DNA from: Euphorbia lathyris
Lineage: Eukaryota > Streptophyta > Magnoliopsida > Malpighiales > Euphorbiaceae
Direction: 5' to 3'
DNA length: 64,000 nt
NCBI RefSeq assembly: GCF_963576675.1
Contig: NC_088919.1
Location: 43,856,501-43,920,500 of the forward strand
Below the pieces are notes generated by a model that saw only the letters and a program-made list of their open reading frames with translations, made no database searches and was not told the DNA's origin. Numbering within the stretch: the first letter of the stretch is position 1; each line of letters starts with the position of its first letter. Position numbers and translations under genes: made by a program. Of the stretch, positions 11,636 through 22,426 are shown in pieces.

Positions 11636-13553
11636 TAGTATGTATGCATGATTGTATATGCATGATTCGTGGTGTGTGCGTTTATTTATTTACGATTATA
11701 AGATAAGAAAAACAAACGTTAGTTCTATTTACACGTATCACAACATCTCTCTTCCACCCTTATTCCTCCACACACTCGTTGGTCCAGGTCTCTTTCCTAG
11801 GATTTTGGTTTTTGGCTCACATTGCGGTCCAGGGGACGCGTGATGCCGTCGATTATTGCGGGAAATTAAATCATTCATCAGACAATACAGTTCGTTTTGA
11901 CGTATCAACGTTCAGTGACTAAGGTATCGACCAAGCGGATTGTCCTTTCGGGATAACTCATCTTTTGTCATTTTGCGAGACGCATTAGTTTGGGTTTTGA
12001 CTCCCTTTGAGTGCATCTCGGTTTTTCAGACGTGGTACGAGTTATCCTTTCAGTCCAATCGTTCGTTATTGACAATGACTCGTTCCCTTTTGTTCGCGCG
12101 GGTTCGTGTCTCGATTTTTGGATTACCACAGGATCTTTTGGATCTATCGAGAGATGTAACCACGTGTTTATTTAGTGATGAAATCACTTTTGGATTTTAT
12201 TTTAGGGAACGGACTCATCGCGTAACGCGTTTGTTCTTAGCGTCGAGGATCCGTTTGCTCATTTTAGCTACGTGAAAAGACGGCGAGTCTTATTTTGAGC
12301 GCACGGTAATCTTTCGGCTAGCAACAATTCATTGTTCTTCCCAATCCACGGGATATATCATCTTAGTGTGGTTATAGAAAATCAACGTTTTGTTGAATCG
12401 CGTGTTTGTTCGAAGCGAGGATATCACCATTTTCTTTCCTTTAGGCTCGAATTAAGCAAACACGTACATCGGGCCATATTTCTTACAGTTTTGGTAACGG
12501 TCGAAATGATCAAGTCATTAGTCAAAACCCGCAGTCTCGTCCATATGGCGCAATTATGCGGTTTGGCTTAATTCGGCTTCGAGATTTTAAACGGGGTATA
12601 CACTCGTTCAAGGCACGTATTCAACGGTATTGGTTTATTTTCTTTAACTACTCTCGGGATTGACATATATCGTAGATTCGGAATGATTTTGGTCATTTAG
12701 TTCATTTTTCGCTTTTCTTTTCTTAGTCACTTCTGCGGACACGTCCATTTCTCTTAAGAACGACACGGGGCATAACATAAAAGCTCGTCTTTTATTCGGA
12801 AGGGACTGGCTACTTGTGCGAAACTTTTCACGTTACAACAAGGTCGTTCGAAACAGAAATGTTCTTCGTTTTCATTTCGTCGTGATCTCGTTTTATCCCA
12901 ATTTATCTAAAGAATGTGAATAACGGCTACTGTTAATATAGTCTTTTGTATCGAAACGTAACTATCCTTAACACCGAACCGATTCATACTAATACGTGCT
13001 TACGTTATAACGTATTTCCTGAACACGTGCCTTCGTCGGGACACCGAAAGGGACAAGGCGGGTCGCACATGTTCATACATACGAGATAACTAAGTCGTCT
13101 TTAGTTCAAATCGTTTCAATGTTTTAGGGTAATTAGTATGTCGATTCATGAGTATATATTAACGCATCGTCTCATTTTCTTTACATACTTTAGGATTAGA
13201 CATGTATCATGGCGGTTTGAAAACACGAACTGATTCATTTATCACATCAAAAATAGTAACGGGTGATCCTATGGAAACTTCTAATGCTACTATATGCTGA
13301 CACGGCTGACCGCGGGACCTCACAGGACCGCACAGATTCGCCCCTAACGAATGGATGGGGACCCTCTGGCGCCTTACTGTAAGGGGGAACTTACGCTAGC
13401 CTCTTTCGAGCGACGAATGGACTCTCGCTAGAGGTTTCGCGGAAATTACCCAAAGGGTTTGCAATAATGCACATGAATGCATACGAAAAGAAGTAAAACG
13501 ATCCGTCCCCATTAAGGGCTTAATACACGCCTTCCGGAATCAAATTTCTCGCT
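11636..13553. other. E1 leader between primer site and gag
   Basis: About 1.9 kb without a convincing ORF on either strand. It is the transcribed leader of E1. Long gag-upstream leaders are usual for Tat elements. Confidence 0.6.
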
Positions 13554-13571
13554 TCCCCAGCAGAGTCGCCA
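13554..13571 (-). promoter_or_regulatory. E1 primer-binding site, tRNA-Arg type
   Basis: The plus strand reads TCCCCAGCAGAGTCGCCA, a tRNA 3' end including CCA. The minus strand is therefore a PBS starting TGGCGACTCTGC, two bases from the LTR. This is the primer type reported for Ogre/Tat elements (tRNA-Arg). I recall the identity of the tRNA and could not check it. Confidence 0.75.
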
Positions 13572-14141
13572 CTTGTTAGACGAGGTGCCGCGGCCTAATC
13601 TCCCGGGCAGACCGGGGGGTGGACAACCTCATGGCGACGTAAGCGGTGATTGGCGCCGAAAGCAACCAATCGTGGAATCAAGCTACTCGGCAGGACCGGA
13701 GCTCGGAGATATGGAAGAGTCGCCACCCACGAATGGGAAAATGAACACCGATCCCTTGCGGAAGACCGGTGTGGGTTCGGGAAACTTAGGTACGAGCCGA
13801 GAAGGCTAGCTCCTTTCTGGAGAAAGGCTACTAGGCACCCCGACATCGCCCGGTTATGAACCACCGGCCTCCTACTCAGCATGTTAGGCGATAACGGACT
13901 AATCGTATACTTCTTTAAGTTTAAAATTCATTTGAAACCCTTTTCTTTCTCTTTTTTTTTGAAACCATTTTGAGCATATATTATTGAGAAGCCATATTAG
14001 TAAAGAATCACCCATTTAAGTTATACATACACAGAGAGGGGGGAGAAAGAAGTGATTTATTTACAACCGTATTTAAAAGTCATGTCGTGTGTTTATTCTA
14101 CACTAACTTATTCCCCCAAAACGAGTTTATTTACATGGTTC

Positions 14142-14401
14142 GCACCTTAATCGCCGTTGGAACGATTTAGGTGCGTTTTAAAACCCCGTTTGATGAAGTT
14201 TACCCGAATCGCCATTGGAACGACTCGAGTGTTTGAAAACATTGAGATAAAAAAACCTTTGATAAGAAAACGTGGTTAAACATACAAGTCAATTTTATTT
14301 TGTACAAATCATTTAAGAAAACGATTCAAAACTCTATTATTTACAATGAAAACGATTTTATTTACAAGGCTCGCTTAATCCGTCGTTTGGAACGGACTAA
14401 G
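14142..14401 (-). repeat. Three hairpins with similar loops in the E1 LTR
   Basis: The stems are GCACCTTAATCG/CGATTTAGGTGC (14142-14174), ACCCGAATCG/CGACTCGAGT (14202-14230) and CTTAATCCG/CGGACTAAG (14374-14401). The loops share the text YCRTTGGAA or CGTTTGGAA. The stems differ while pairing is largely kept. They lie downstream of the TATA box, so they are in the transcript. Confidence 0.7.
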
Positions 14402-15216
14402 GTTTTAAAGCGTGATGTTTTAAGAAACGATTTGAAATGTCAAGAAAACACTATTTATTTACATTAAGAATCTCTAAAAAACCTTTAGTTTAAATAATTA
14501 AATTGAAAACTCTTTTTGTGATTTATTTTCCCCATTTTTCCTTAATGGATTCTCTACTTATTATAATTACAATAATAAACATATTTGAACCAAAATTCAC
14601 TCCCAAATAAAGCCCATTTGACACATGGACCCCTAAATGGCCCAAAGAAATAAAGAAAGTAATTCTAGCATATATATATACATTTAAATCAAAAAAATAG
14701 AATAAGAAAAAATAAAAGTTTATACAAAAGAAACTATATGTATATAAAAATACTAGGTACAATATATCTATACTTTAAAAATGTGAAAATAGTAAGTAAA
14801 TCCTATAACTAAGAAAATAATATTCATCCAAAAATAATTTCCTTCAATAACCACTAAAATAATCCAAATATCCCAAAACTACATATATACACATCTATTA
14901 TAGTTTTAAATATCAAAAATAACATATACTAATATATATTAATTATTTCCTAAAATACCCAAGTAAATAATCTTCAAAATAGAATCTAATAGAGCCCAAA
15001 CGAATAAAAAGAAAGACATATATATACATATACTTATATTGTAAAATAGAATAATAATAAAAAAGCATACAAATATTCTAAAATAATTACATATACAAAA
15101 GGTCTAAAATAATTTGAAAAACATATATTACATAACTATACATATGTATATTAAGGATTAAAAGCTTAAAAGTTAAGAAAAAGGGACTGAAATGGCATTT
15201 TTTACGTTTTGGCAGA

Positions 15217-15243
15217 TTTACCGACGGGAAATCCGTCGGTAAA
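15217..15243. repeat. Perfect 11-bp stem hairpin in the E1 LTR
   Basis: TTTACCGACGG, a five-base loop, then CCGTCGGTAAA form a perfect inverted repeat in AT-rich R/U5 sequence. Confidence 0.85.
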
Positions 15244-15916
15244 CAGCATTTAGTGACAGAAATGACAAATTACAGCAACACTCCAATATTTTCCAGATTT
15301 ATTCGAAAGCTTTAAATTAAATCTAATTCAATCGTTTTGGATTTCCGAACTACCAAAAATGGATCATAGTCGAAAACGGAAGTTCCTAAACGACGTTTTT
15401 TATTTCAAATCATTATTTGAAAATTTCTTTTAAATTAAAAACTTGTAATTACAACGTTTTCGATACCCGAACTACCTTTTTATCGGATCACGGTTCGTAT
15501 TGGGATATTAAAACGAGGTTTTTTATTTTAAAACAAAACCGAATTTTATCCAACACGAAATGGGAATTAAATAAATACGCTAATTAAATAAAACGTGACA
15601 AAATAAATAAATAACTAAATAAATAAAAACTATAACATAAAAATAAATGAGAGAAGAAAATAAATAAAATAAAATCAAAGAGAGTCTAGTCCTCGGATAA
15701 TACCTTAAATTCGGTATCTGACAGTCGAAGCCAATTGATTCCACGAACCACGATCTTCCGTTTTTAATGAAACTTTAGTAAAAATTGAACTTTAGGAAAT
15801 TTGGAATTTTTGAGAAAAAAATATTTTTCTCAAAAAAATTCACTCTCTCTCTCTAAAAATGTTTAGAGTGAGAAAGCTCTCTCCAAAAATCCTCCCCTTT
15901 TGCATTGGGATCTGTG

Positions 15917-15928
15917 CCCTTATATAGG
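15917..15928 (-). promoter_or_regulatory. TATA box of the E1 LTR
   Basis: The minus strand reads CCTATATAAGGG, about 30 bp downstream of the nearest palindrome of the U3 array. It fixes the U3/R boundary near 15890. Confidence 0.8.
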
Positions 15929-15946
15929 GAAACGGATCCCGGAACT

Positions 15947-16180
15947 TTGGGCGACGCCCAAGTAAAATTGGGCGTCGCCCAAAGTCGTTGGGCGGCCGCC
16001 CAAGGCTAAGTTGGGCTACCGCCCAACATTGTTGGGCGGCCGCCCAACAATTGTTGGGCGATCGCCCAACGGTGTTGGGCGAGCGCCCAACGCAAGGTTG
16101 GGCGCCCGCGCCCGACCACCGTTGGGCGCTCGCCCAATGCTCGTTGGGCGTTTGCCCGACGCGGTTGGGCGCCCGCCCGA
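15947..16180. repeat. Array A: 11 palindromes TTGGGCG-nn-CGCCCAA in E1 U3
   Basis: Units start at 15947, 15968, 15988, 16011, 16032, 16054, 16075, 16098, 16122, 16144 and 16165. The 7-bp arms are strongly conserved in the first nine units. The centres vary (A, T, GG/CC, AT, AG, CT and others). Perfect examples are TTGGGCGGCCGCCCAA and TTGGGCGATCGCCCAA. Centre-to-centre distances are 20.5-24 bp, mean near 22. The array lies immediately upstream of the LTR TATA box. Degenerate GC-rich repeats with recurring TGCCCCGCGCT-like text continue to about 16480. Confidence 0.95.
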
Positions 16181-17036
16181 CGACCCCCGAGGCGTGCCTC
16201 GCGCCGTCGGGCGCGCGCGTTCCGCGCCATCGGACGCTCACGTGTTGCGGCCGCCGAATGCGTGCCCCGCGCTGCCAGGCACGCACGCTCAGTGGCCAAC
16301 GAGAGCGTGCCCCGCGCTATCAGACTCGGGCGTTGCTCGGACGTCGAGAACGTGCCACTCGTGGTTGGACGCGTGCGTCCGACGGACGCCGAGCGCACGT
16401 CCTGTACCATCGAGCGGGCGTTCGACCATTGTCGACCGCGCGCCGGATGCCGCTAAGCACCCGCGCCATGCCGCTAAGCATACGCGAGCCACCTTACTGG
16501 CAACAGCGACCCGCCGTAATTTTCTTTCCTTATTATACGCTTATTATCCTTTATATTTTTTTGTTTTTCAAAACTTCCGGAATCAATCGCTTCAACCGTC
16601 TTGTTTTCAGGTTTTCGTCACAGGTCCTCCGACTCGGTGTCTACAACAAGCAATAAACATTAACACGTATATAGAACGGAAATTGCAAATCATATATTAT
16701 AAATATGGAGAGTAAGAATATAGAATACAACCAAGCCTAGTACATAGGATGAGATCAAAGCTAATTAGCAAGTAAAGAGGGACGAATCGGCCCTCGGAAC
16801 TAGTTAACCGAACTCAAGACCGTCTCTTAGGTCTTGGAGGTGGAACTCTCGAGCTTGGTTGACGAGGATGGAACAGAACTTTGACGGAATGACGGATCTA
16901 AGGAACAAGCTCTTGGGGTGGCAGAGTTTTATTACATAAAACTGAATCTAAAACTATAACAACAAGAATTCTAAAGAAAGTAAAATGTAGCTATGTACAA
17001 GGTATCTCCTCTCCTCTGGTAGAAGCTAGTCACTCT

Positions 17037-17044
17037 TATTTATA
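17037..17044 (-). promoter_or_regulatory. TATA box of the E2 3' LTR
   Basis: The minus strand reads TATAAATA, 84 bp downstream of the nearest palindrome centre. The 5' LTR copy is at 33118-33125. Confidence 0.75.
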
Positions 17045-17120
17045 GGTCAAGCTAGGGGCAAGATTGTAATTCCACAAAGTGCAAGCATGGAGGAACATCA
17101 TCTTGTGCAGAAATCCCATG

Positions 17121-17520
17121 ATACGCCCCGCGTATGGTGGTGTACGCCCTGCGTGTATGCCCATTCCGTCAAAAATCTCCTGCATGTGGACCAATTCGGA
17201 CCTTGTTGTCTCAAACACGCCCCGCGCATAGTGATATACGCCGCACGTGTTTGAGCTCCTGGCGTTTTATTGCTTGAAATACACCATTTACGCCTTCCGT
17301 ATCCTGAAACACGCCTCGCGTACCGATGGTTGACTTAGGAGACAACGCAGTCTGACTTCTAGGATTAGGCCAATCATTTTCTGATATGTGTCATACGCCT
17401 CGCGTAGGTTGGCATACGCCTCGCGTATGATGACTAGATTCCGCGTGGTGCCTATGGATAGGGCAATCATTTCTGACTCCATGTTTTACGCCCCGCGTAA
17501 GGGGTGAGGCGCCTCACGTA
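17121..17520. repeat. Array C: five palindrome pairs, exact 21-bp spacing, in E2 U3
   Basis: The unit is (T)ACGC-nnn-GCGT(A), best seen as ATACGCCCCGCGTAT. Core ACG positions are 17123/17144, 17217/17238, 17290/17311, 17395/17416 and 17488/17509, every pair 21 bp apart. Distances between pairs are 94, 73, 105 and 93 bp, close to whole helical turns. The same layout is in the 5' LTR (for example 33204/33225 and 33298/33319). Confidence 0.95.
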
Positions 17521-17756
17521 TTGAGTGGATTTTCACTCCTTACTCGTACCTGAAACACAAATCTCGGGGGCCGAGTTAGCTTGATGTTTTTATTTCCTAA
17601 ATTACTCAAAAATAAGGGAAATTAACTGAAAGCATGGAATTTATTTTTATTCCGTTATTTTATTAAAACACTCTATTTTTGTAATTAAACTTATTTATTT
17701 CTTCTAAAATTAACCCGTTAATCACGCTAAAAAATAGGGGTAAAATACCCCTATCA

Positions 17757-17769
17757 AACCTCCTCGAAC
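17757..17769 (-). promoter_or_regulatory. E2 polypurine tract
   Basis: The minus strand reads GTTCGAGGAGGTT directly before the 3' LTR. The equivalent site in E3 (28421-28431) is GCGAGGAGGTT, with similar sequence upstream (GACAAGTAAA). Confidence 0.8.
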
Positions 17770-19228
17770 TTTAAAGTTTTACTTGTCCTCAAGTAAAAAA
17801 AATCGAAAGACAAGGGATTGAGATTATTAAGAAACAAACAGTCTGTCGGTTTAACCAAGTGCCTGATTTCAAAGTTAAAGTTTTATGTAAAGTTTTCGGT
17901 AGATACCCACGCAAACAATCGAGTGACCAAAACTTATTTGAAACCTCCATGATCAAAATTAATAGGCAATATTAACGGGGGTCGATTATCTTTTGAGAAC
18001 CCGATAATACCTCACCAAGGGATTTCAATCTTACGCTCAAAATTTGGTGGGTAGGTGTTTTAGCACTCTTCTTTGTACTTACCCGAGATCACTTTTGAGT
18101 TTGCATTTTCATCTGGGTTTTTCCTCCTAAGTTATGGTTTAGACAATATTAAAAATGAACCCGGAGGGGGTTGTAATGTGGGTGGCTTTTTAGTGGTTCA
18201 TTTTTGAAAACTTGAGTTCAAATACCATTTTGATGACTGCACCATATTTTATTTTTGGCCTTGGTAAGTTTGTAGAATAATACTCGAAATTGCTCGGGTG
18301 GAGCTTGAGAATGCCTTTTTGCTCTTTCTTACGTTCTTCTTTTTCTTTTTGTTTTGGGAGCGGCACAAAAACGATCTCGAGAACTTATGGTGCTCACTTA
18401 TTAAGGCCTTGATTTTTTCGGGTGCAAATTGATTTCGTTGGTATTTAAACAAGGGACAAAGAGGGTTAATTGTTAAAAGGGTGTTGACAAGAAAGGTCGG
18501 TTAGTAGGCTCAAGAGGGTTTCCTAGAGGTTGATAAAAACGAGAAAAATAAATTAAGAAAAGAATTAGACTAAGTGGGTTCGTTTTATCATCTATTGCCA
18601 TTTTAACCAAAATAGGTGTACTTAACCCGGTATTAGATGCAAACTCTATGAGTCGAGTGAAGTCAAAGCTCTCGAAGAATTGTGAAAGAAATAGAGTTCT
18701 CGTACGAACTTCTTTAGGCTCAAAATTACCTCACAAAATTTCGGGTTTAAATTGTGTATTATCGAGTCTTCGCTAAACTTTCAAACATCCCGTTTTTATT
18801 GCCTTTTTAAGTTTCGTTATGGAGATGACTTATGGGTTAGGACTCAATGCTTTTGTTTAGTATCACCTAGTCTTTACATAAATTCTATAACTTCAAAATT
18901 AAAACTAAAATTTCTTAATAGAACCGATCCTTTGTGGTCCGATAGTATTTACATTTAAGGACAAACAATGGAACATTTAATTAATTCCGAGGAAGGTTAG
19001 TGTGTCGGGAAAAATCTTAAGAATCAACAAATTAGTTTAATTATTTTTGTGTCTTTTTCTATTTTTGTTTTTGTTTTTGTTAGTGCAAAACAAACTGAAA
19101 GTGCGGGGTTGCACGGCCCTCCGCGTTATTAAAATGACGCCTATTCCAAGGACGTCGCAAAAGAAGAAAGAAACAAAAACAAAAATAGACATGGAATTAA
19201 AAATTAGGCTCTTCAAAGTTTGGGTCCT
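17770..19228. other. E2 3' internal region, non-coding
   Basis: I find no convincing ORF. The segment next to the polypurine tract resembles the E3 3' region. The rest is AT-rich. Confidence 0.55.
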
Positions 19229-19404
19229 ACGCGAGGCGTGCCCTAGGGGCGTCCCGCGTAGGAGGTACGTTTTGAGCTCTTATTGGGTGGAGACTCAAAT
19301 ACGCGGGGCGCAGGAAGAGGGGCGCCCTGCGTGTTTGAGTTTCTGAGCATTTTATACATGAAAACAGGGATCACGCGAGGCGTAAAAGGGAGTACGCCCT
19401 GTGT
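19229..19404. repeat. Internal palindrome block of E2, three pairs at 72-bp period
   Basis: Centres are 19234/19254, 19306/19327 and 19378/19399. Each pair is an ACG-CGNGGCGT-type unit followed by its inverse (GCGTCCCGCGT or GCGCCCTGCGT), so each pair also forms a roughly 32-bp hairpin. The pair-to-pair distance is 72 bp twice. It lies downstream of the split ORF's stop. Confidence 0.92.
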
Positions 19405-19780
19405 GAATGTTATTTATGGCATAGAAATTGTGAAAAATAAACACGAAACATAAACGAAAACAATAAAAATAAATTAGATATATATTAAAACAGAAAGCAA
19501 AGTACAATAAAAAGATAAAAGGGCAACAAATGTTATACCCAAAACAAAACGAACTAAAATAAACACGAAAACACAAAACAAAGGAAAACATAAAAAAAAT
19601 GAAAACTATGGTTGAGGCGGAGGAGGGTTTCCGTGGATGTTGAAGTAGGATGCGAAGGAGGTGGTGAGGGCATCAAAGTGAGCATCGAGGTGGGCCCGAT
19701 CCTCATGTTGTTGCACCTCGATGGAGTTGAAGCGGGTGATGAAGGTGGAGTGGTCCATGAGGCGATTAGCCTCAAGGGTG

Positions 19781-20581
19781 TCAAAGCGGGTGTTGAGGGT
19801 GGCGAAGTGGTTTTCGATCGGCACGTTGGTGGCCTTCCAAGGCGTCCAACCGAGCATAGATGGAATTGAAGTCGTGGTTAGGTGGAGGACTAAAATTTAG
19901 GCCCATATCCGAATCCGAACCCTCTTCTTCATGTGAGTGGGCCACCCCCGAGGTTTCACCCGGGCCCGAGGTGGAGCACCGAAGGGATTTGAAGGCATTT
20001 TTCTCCAAGGGCCGAGGTTCAAGACTTGGGAGGCGATCAAGGGCAACCTCGCCAAGAGCGGAGGTGGCGAAGAGAGTGATGAGATGTCCCAACCCGATCT
20101 TGCCCCGCTTTCGGGTGGAAATGTGGTGGAGTTGGACGGCCACAAGATAGGAGAGGTCATAGGCATGGTTGTTGGCACAACAATAGAGCGCCAAAAGTTC
20201 ATCCTTGTTGACCTTGGTGGATTCCGACTTCCCCGAAAAGTAGAAGGAGATGAAGCGGTGGAGAAGTTGGAGGATTGGATCATGGATGAGAGATGGGCGG
20301 AGGTTGGAGACATCATAATCCTCGGACCCGGTGATGGAAGTCCAAAAATCACGAGCGGAAACACCCTCGGGCCAATGGGAGATACCATCCTCCACTTGTT
20401 TGGTGAAGTGATTGTGGAGCCATTGGGTGTCAATGGTGAAGGGGTGGTTGTGAAGGCGGAAGTTGAAGAGGGCGGCACCGGGGACGTTGTTAGAGGTGAG
20501 GGTGGTGTAGAACTCCAAAACCAAGGAGGGGTAAATGTGGGGCCGTGCAAGAAAGTGATCGAGCCAAGAGAGGGCACGAAG
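19781..20581 (-). pseudogene. E2 ORF, 3' part (Athila ORF1/plant-transposon-protein-like), cut by E3
   Basis: This is the C-terminal 266 residues of an ORF whose start lies beyond E3, at 30324. Removing E3 and one copy of its target duplication restores the same frame. The segment has a hydrophobic/aromatic core (HIYPSLVLEFYTTL, FRLHNHPFTIDTQWLHNHF) that resembles the putative plant transposon protein/Athila ORF1 family. A variable tail follows, ending in heptad-like repeats of DALEGH and RFDTLEAN type. That tail may assemble coils. The function is unknown; a Gag-like or host-interaction role would be a guess. There are no internal stops. Confidence 0.65.
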
Positions 20582-20586
20582 GCGCT
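20582..20586. other. E3 target-site duplication, left copy
   Basis: GCGCT here equals 30052-30056 on the other side of E3. A perfect 5-bp duplication shows E3 is one complete insertion. Confidence 0.95.
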
Positions 20587-20989
20587 TGATAGGGGTCAAA
20601 AACCCCTATCTTTGGGTACGGTTTTAGGACAGTTTTTAGGTTTATTTGGCTAATAAGCGAGCAATTCCCGCATTTAAATGCTTTTGTGTGAGTTAGTTAG
20701 AAATTGGAAGCATTCTATTTACTTTTCGTCGTTTAGGCTCGTTTTGTGATCAATTTAGGCAAATACGGCCGAAATAACACGCATAATAGAATTCCGTTAT
20801 CTTTTGAAGCTAATTGGTCCGTCAAAAGTCGCACCAAACGAAGCGTTTGCTCAAAATAAGCGATTGACGGATCAATTCGGATTTTGGACTAATGTTTTCT
20901 GGAGTTTTTATGCGTGTGCAGGTGTAAGTTCAGACGAAAAAGGGTTTGGAAGTCATCCGGTACGGATCGAGCGCGCTTCGGGCGAAAAC

Positions 20990-21187
20990 GCTCGGCGAGC
21001 AGGGCCCCCGGGCCATTTCTGCTCGCCGAGCAGGCCCCTGGTGGCCTACTCACCGAGCAGGCCGCCAGAGGCCTGCTCGGCGAGCAGGAGCCTGCTCGCC
21101 GAGCAGGGCGCCAGGCGCCTGCTCGCCGAGCAGGGGCTGCTCGTCGCAATCCTGCTCGGCGAGCAGCCTTTCCTGCTCGGCGAGCAG
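20990..21187. repeat. Array B: CTGCTCG-S-CGAGCAG palindromes in E3 U3 (5' LTR)
   Basis: Centres are near 20995, 21026, 21053, 21080, 21099, 21126, 21159 and 21180, with a decayed unit near 21144. The unit is 15 bp with 7-bp arms and a central G or C. Several spacers are themselves dyads (GGCCCCTGGTGGCC, GGCGCCAGGCGCC). The two TATA-proximal units are 21 bp apart; others are mostly 27 bp apart. The open frames running through it in several frames are artefacts of the repeat. Confidence 0.95.
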
Positions 21188-21304
21188 ACCTGCGGGAATT
21201 GGTCAAAAAGACCAATTCCGCCCCCACGAAGCCACGTTCGGCCCCACGTCTTCCTACACCAACAAGGACACGAAATTAGGTCAAAACGAGGCCCGAGACG
21301 CGTC

Positions 21305-21312
21305 TATAAATA
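21305..21312 (+). promoter_or_regulatory. TATA box of the E3 5' LTR
   Basis: TATAAATA lies 125 bp downstream of the last palindrome centre. The 3' LTR has the same distance (29105-29112 versus 28980). Confidence 0.8.
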
Positions 21313-22257
21313 GGAATTTTCAATTGTAAATTAGATATCTTTTACTTTTGTAATTAGCTTAGCTTCCACCTTGAGAAATCCTCTCCACCTCCTCCATAAC
21401 CTTCAAACCTCCATTGAAGACACCTCCGAAGCTCCATTCACCGAGGATTACTCAAGCTCCATCCTTAAATCCTAGAAAGACGCCTGCATTGGTAGACAGG
21501 TTCCCTGAAAGGGATTTTTCTTCTTTTATATTCTGTCTAGCCTCTGATACATGCTATGAATTCTAGGTTTATTGTAACTTCGTGACAATTCCTTCATCTT
21601 TGATATATAATATAGATTTTGTTTATTCAACTGTATTGATGTTTTAATCTTTGTCTTACGCTTTGTCTGATTGGTTTAACTCATTCGATAATCCCAAAAT
21701 TAGGTTGGCACATATTGCGAGCTGAATCTGACCTAGTCAGTGCCTATAGGATTGACGACCCTATAGAAGATTAAGCCCAAATTACTGAGCCTTAGAGCTA
21801 GTTTCGGCCTTACAAGGGAATCACGAACTAGGGACTTTAGGAGGATAGGTCGGGTTAATCGCCTTGGACATAAGCGACTTAGTTTCAATTCAATTGCTTA
21901 AACACTCTATCATTGTTATCATCGTATTCCTTCATGTTCATTCAGTTAATTGCTTTGGTAAAAGATCAATTAGGGGTAGAGTAATTTAGTTAGGGTTAGA
22001 ATAACTTAGTCAGAATTAGATAATCTAGTTAGGATTAGTGCAAACCAACCTAGGAGTAGATTAATTAAACAAAACCAACTCAAACCCCTTAAGCCTAGAT
22101 AACATCCGAGACTTAGTAATTCGGTACTTGCAGAAATAAATCCTGTGGACGATAACCTGGACTTAAACCCATAAATTTATTACTTGATAACGACGGGGTA
22201 CACTTACCCCTTAGTGAGTTCCCATCTCTAACCTTAGGTGGGGACGCATCAAGTTTT

Positions 22258-22275
22258 TGGCGCCGTTGCCGGGGA
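22258..22275 (+). promoter_or_regulatory. E3 primer-binding site (tRNA-Asp)
   Basis: TGGCGCCGTTGCCGGGGA is complementary to the 3' end of plant tRNA-Asp and lies six bases after the LTR. This primer is known from Athila elements. Confidence 0.9.
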
Positions 22276-22426
22276 TTTATTTCTTCTGCAATATCGAACC
22301 AAAGGTCAACTTGTTAGTTCAGGCATTCTTTGTGAATACTTTCCTTGTTAATATCATTCATATTTGTATAGATATATATACTTGTTGATATACTATTACT
22401 TAAATTGGATCGTTCTTCCAGCAATT

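Larger units (their letters stand above)
1..16645 (-). mobile_element. E1: giant Tat/Ogre-type Ty3/Gypsy retrotransposon, 3' end outside window
   Basis: Reading on the minus strand, the element starts with its 5' LTR (16645-13574). It continues with a primer site, a 1.9-kb leader, gag, protease, RT-RNaseH-integrase, an antisense PMD gene and 39-bp tandem repeats. The 3' LTR is not in the window and must lie left of position 1, so the element exceeds 16.6 kb. The Tat-lineage assignment rests on the arginine-type primer site, the very long LTR, the second RNase H domain and the extra antisense gene. It is inserted in the 3' LTR of E2: the bases right of 16645 match E2's other LTR from 32727. 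The coding region carries two frameshifts and one nonsense codon, so this copy is dead. Confidence 0.9.
13574..16645 (-). repeat. E1 5' LTR (3.07 kb)
   Basis: On the minus strand it begins TGTAGACACCGAGTCGG at 16645 and ends GTCTAACA at 13574, so it has TG...CA termini with short inverted ends. The TATA box is at 15917-15928. U3 (16645 to about 15930) is extremely GC-rich and full of palindromes. R and U5 are AT-rich and hold several hairpins. The right flank is E2 LTR sequence. Confidence 0.85.
16646..17756 (-). repeat. E2 3' LTR, truncated by E1
   Basis: It aligns without visible length change to 32727-33837. The minus strand begins TGATAGGGGTATTTTACCCC at 17756. A TATA box (plus strand TATTTATA, 17037-17044) lies downstream of the palindrome pairs. 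The remainder of this LTR lies beyond E1, outside the window. Confidence 0.92.
20587..22251 (+). repeat. E3 5' LTR
   Basis: Begins TGATAGGGGTCAAAAACCCC and ends GGGGACGCATCA. The TATA box is at 21305-21312 and the palindrome array at 20990-21187. It is 45 bp longer than the 3' LTR, all of the difference lying within the array. Confidence 0.95.

Noticed and set aside
15840..16715. Overlapping long ORFs on both strands with Arg/Ala/Pro-rich products
   Set aside because: They occur in several frames at once because the GC-rich palindromic repeats lack stop codons. They carry no domain and no coding signal.
20990..21187. CRISPR-like array (palindromic repeats with differing spacers)
   Set aside because: Eukaryotic LTR context, degenerate 15-bp repeats, and spacers of uneven length that are themselves palindromic. 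No cas genes are near. It is a promoter-region repeat of a retrotransposon.
20804..21329. ORFs across the E3 LTR array, and their twins near 28649-29129
   Set aside because: Same reason: the repeated palindrome is open in multiple frames, and the copies lie in the LTR.
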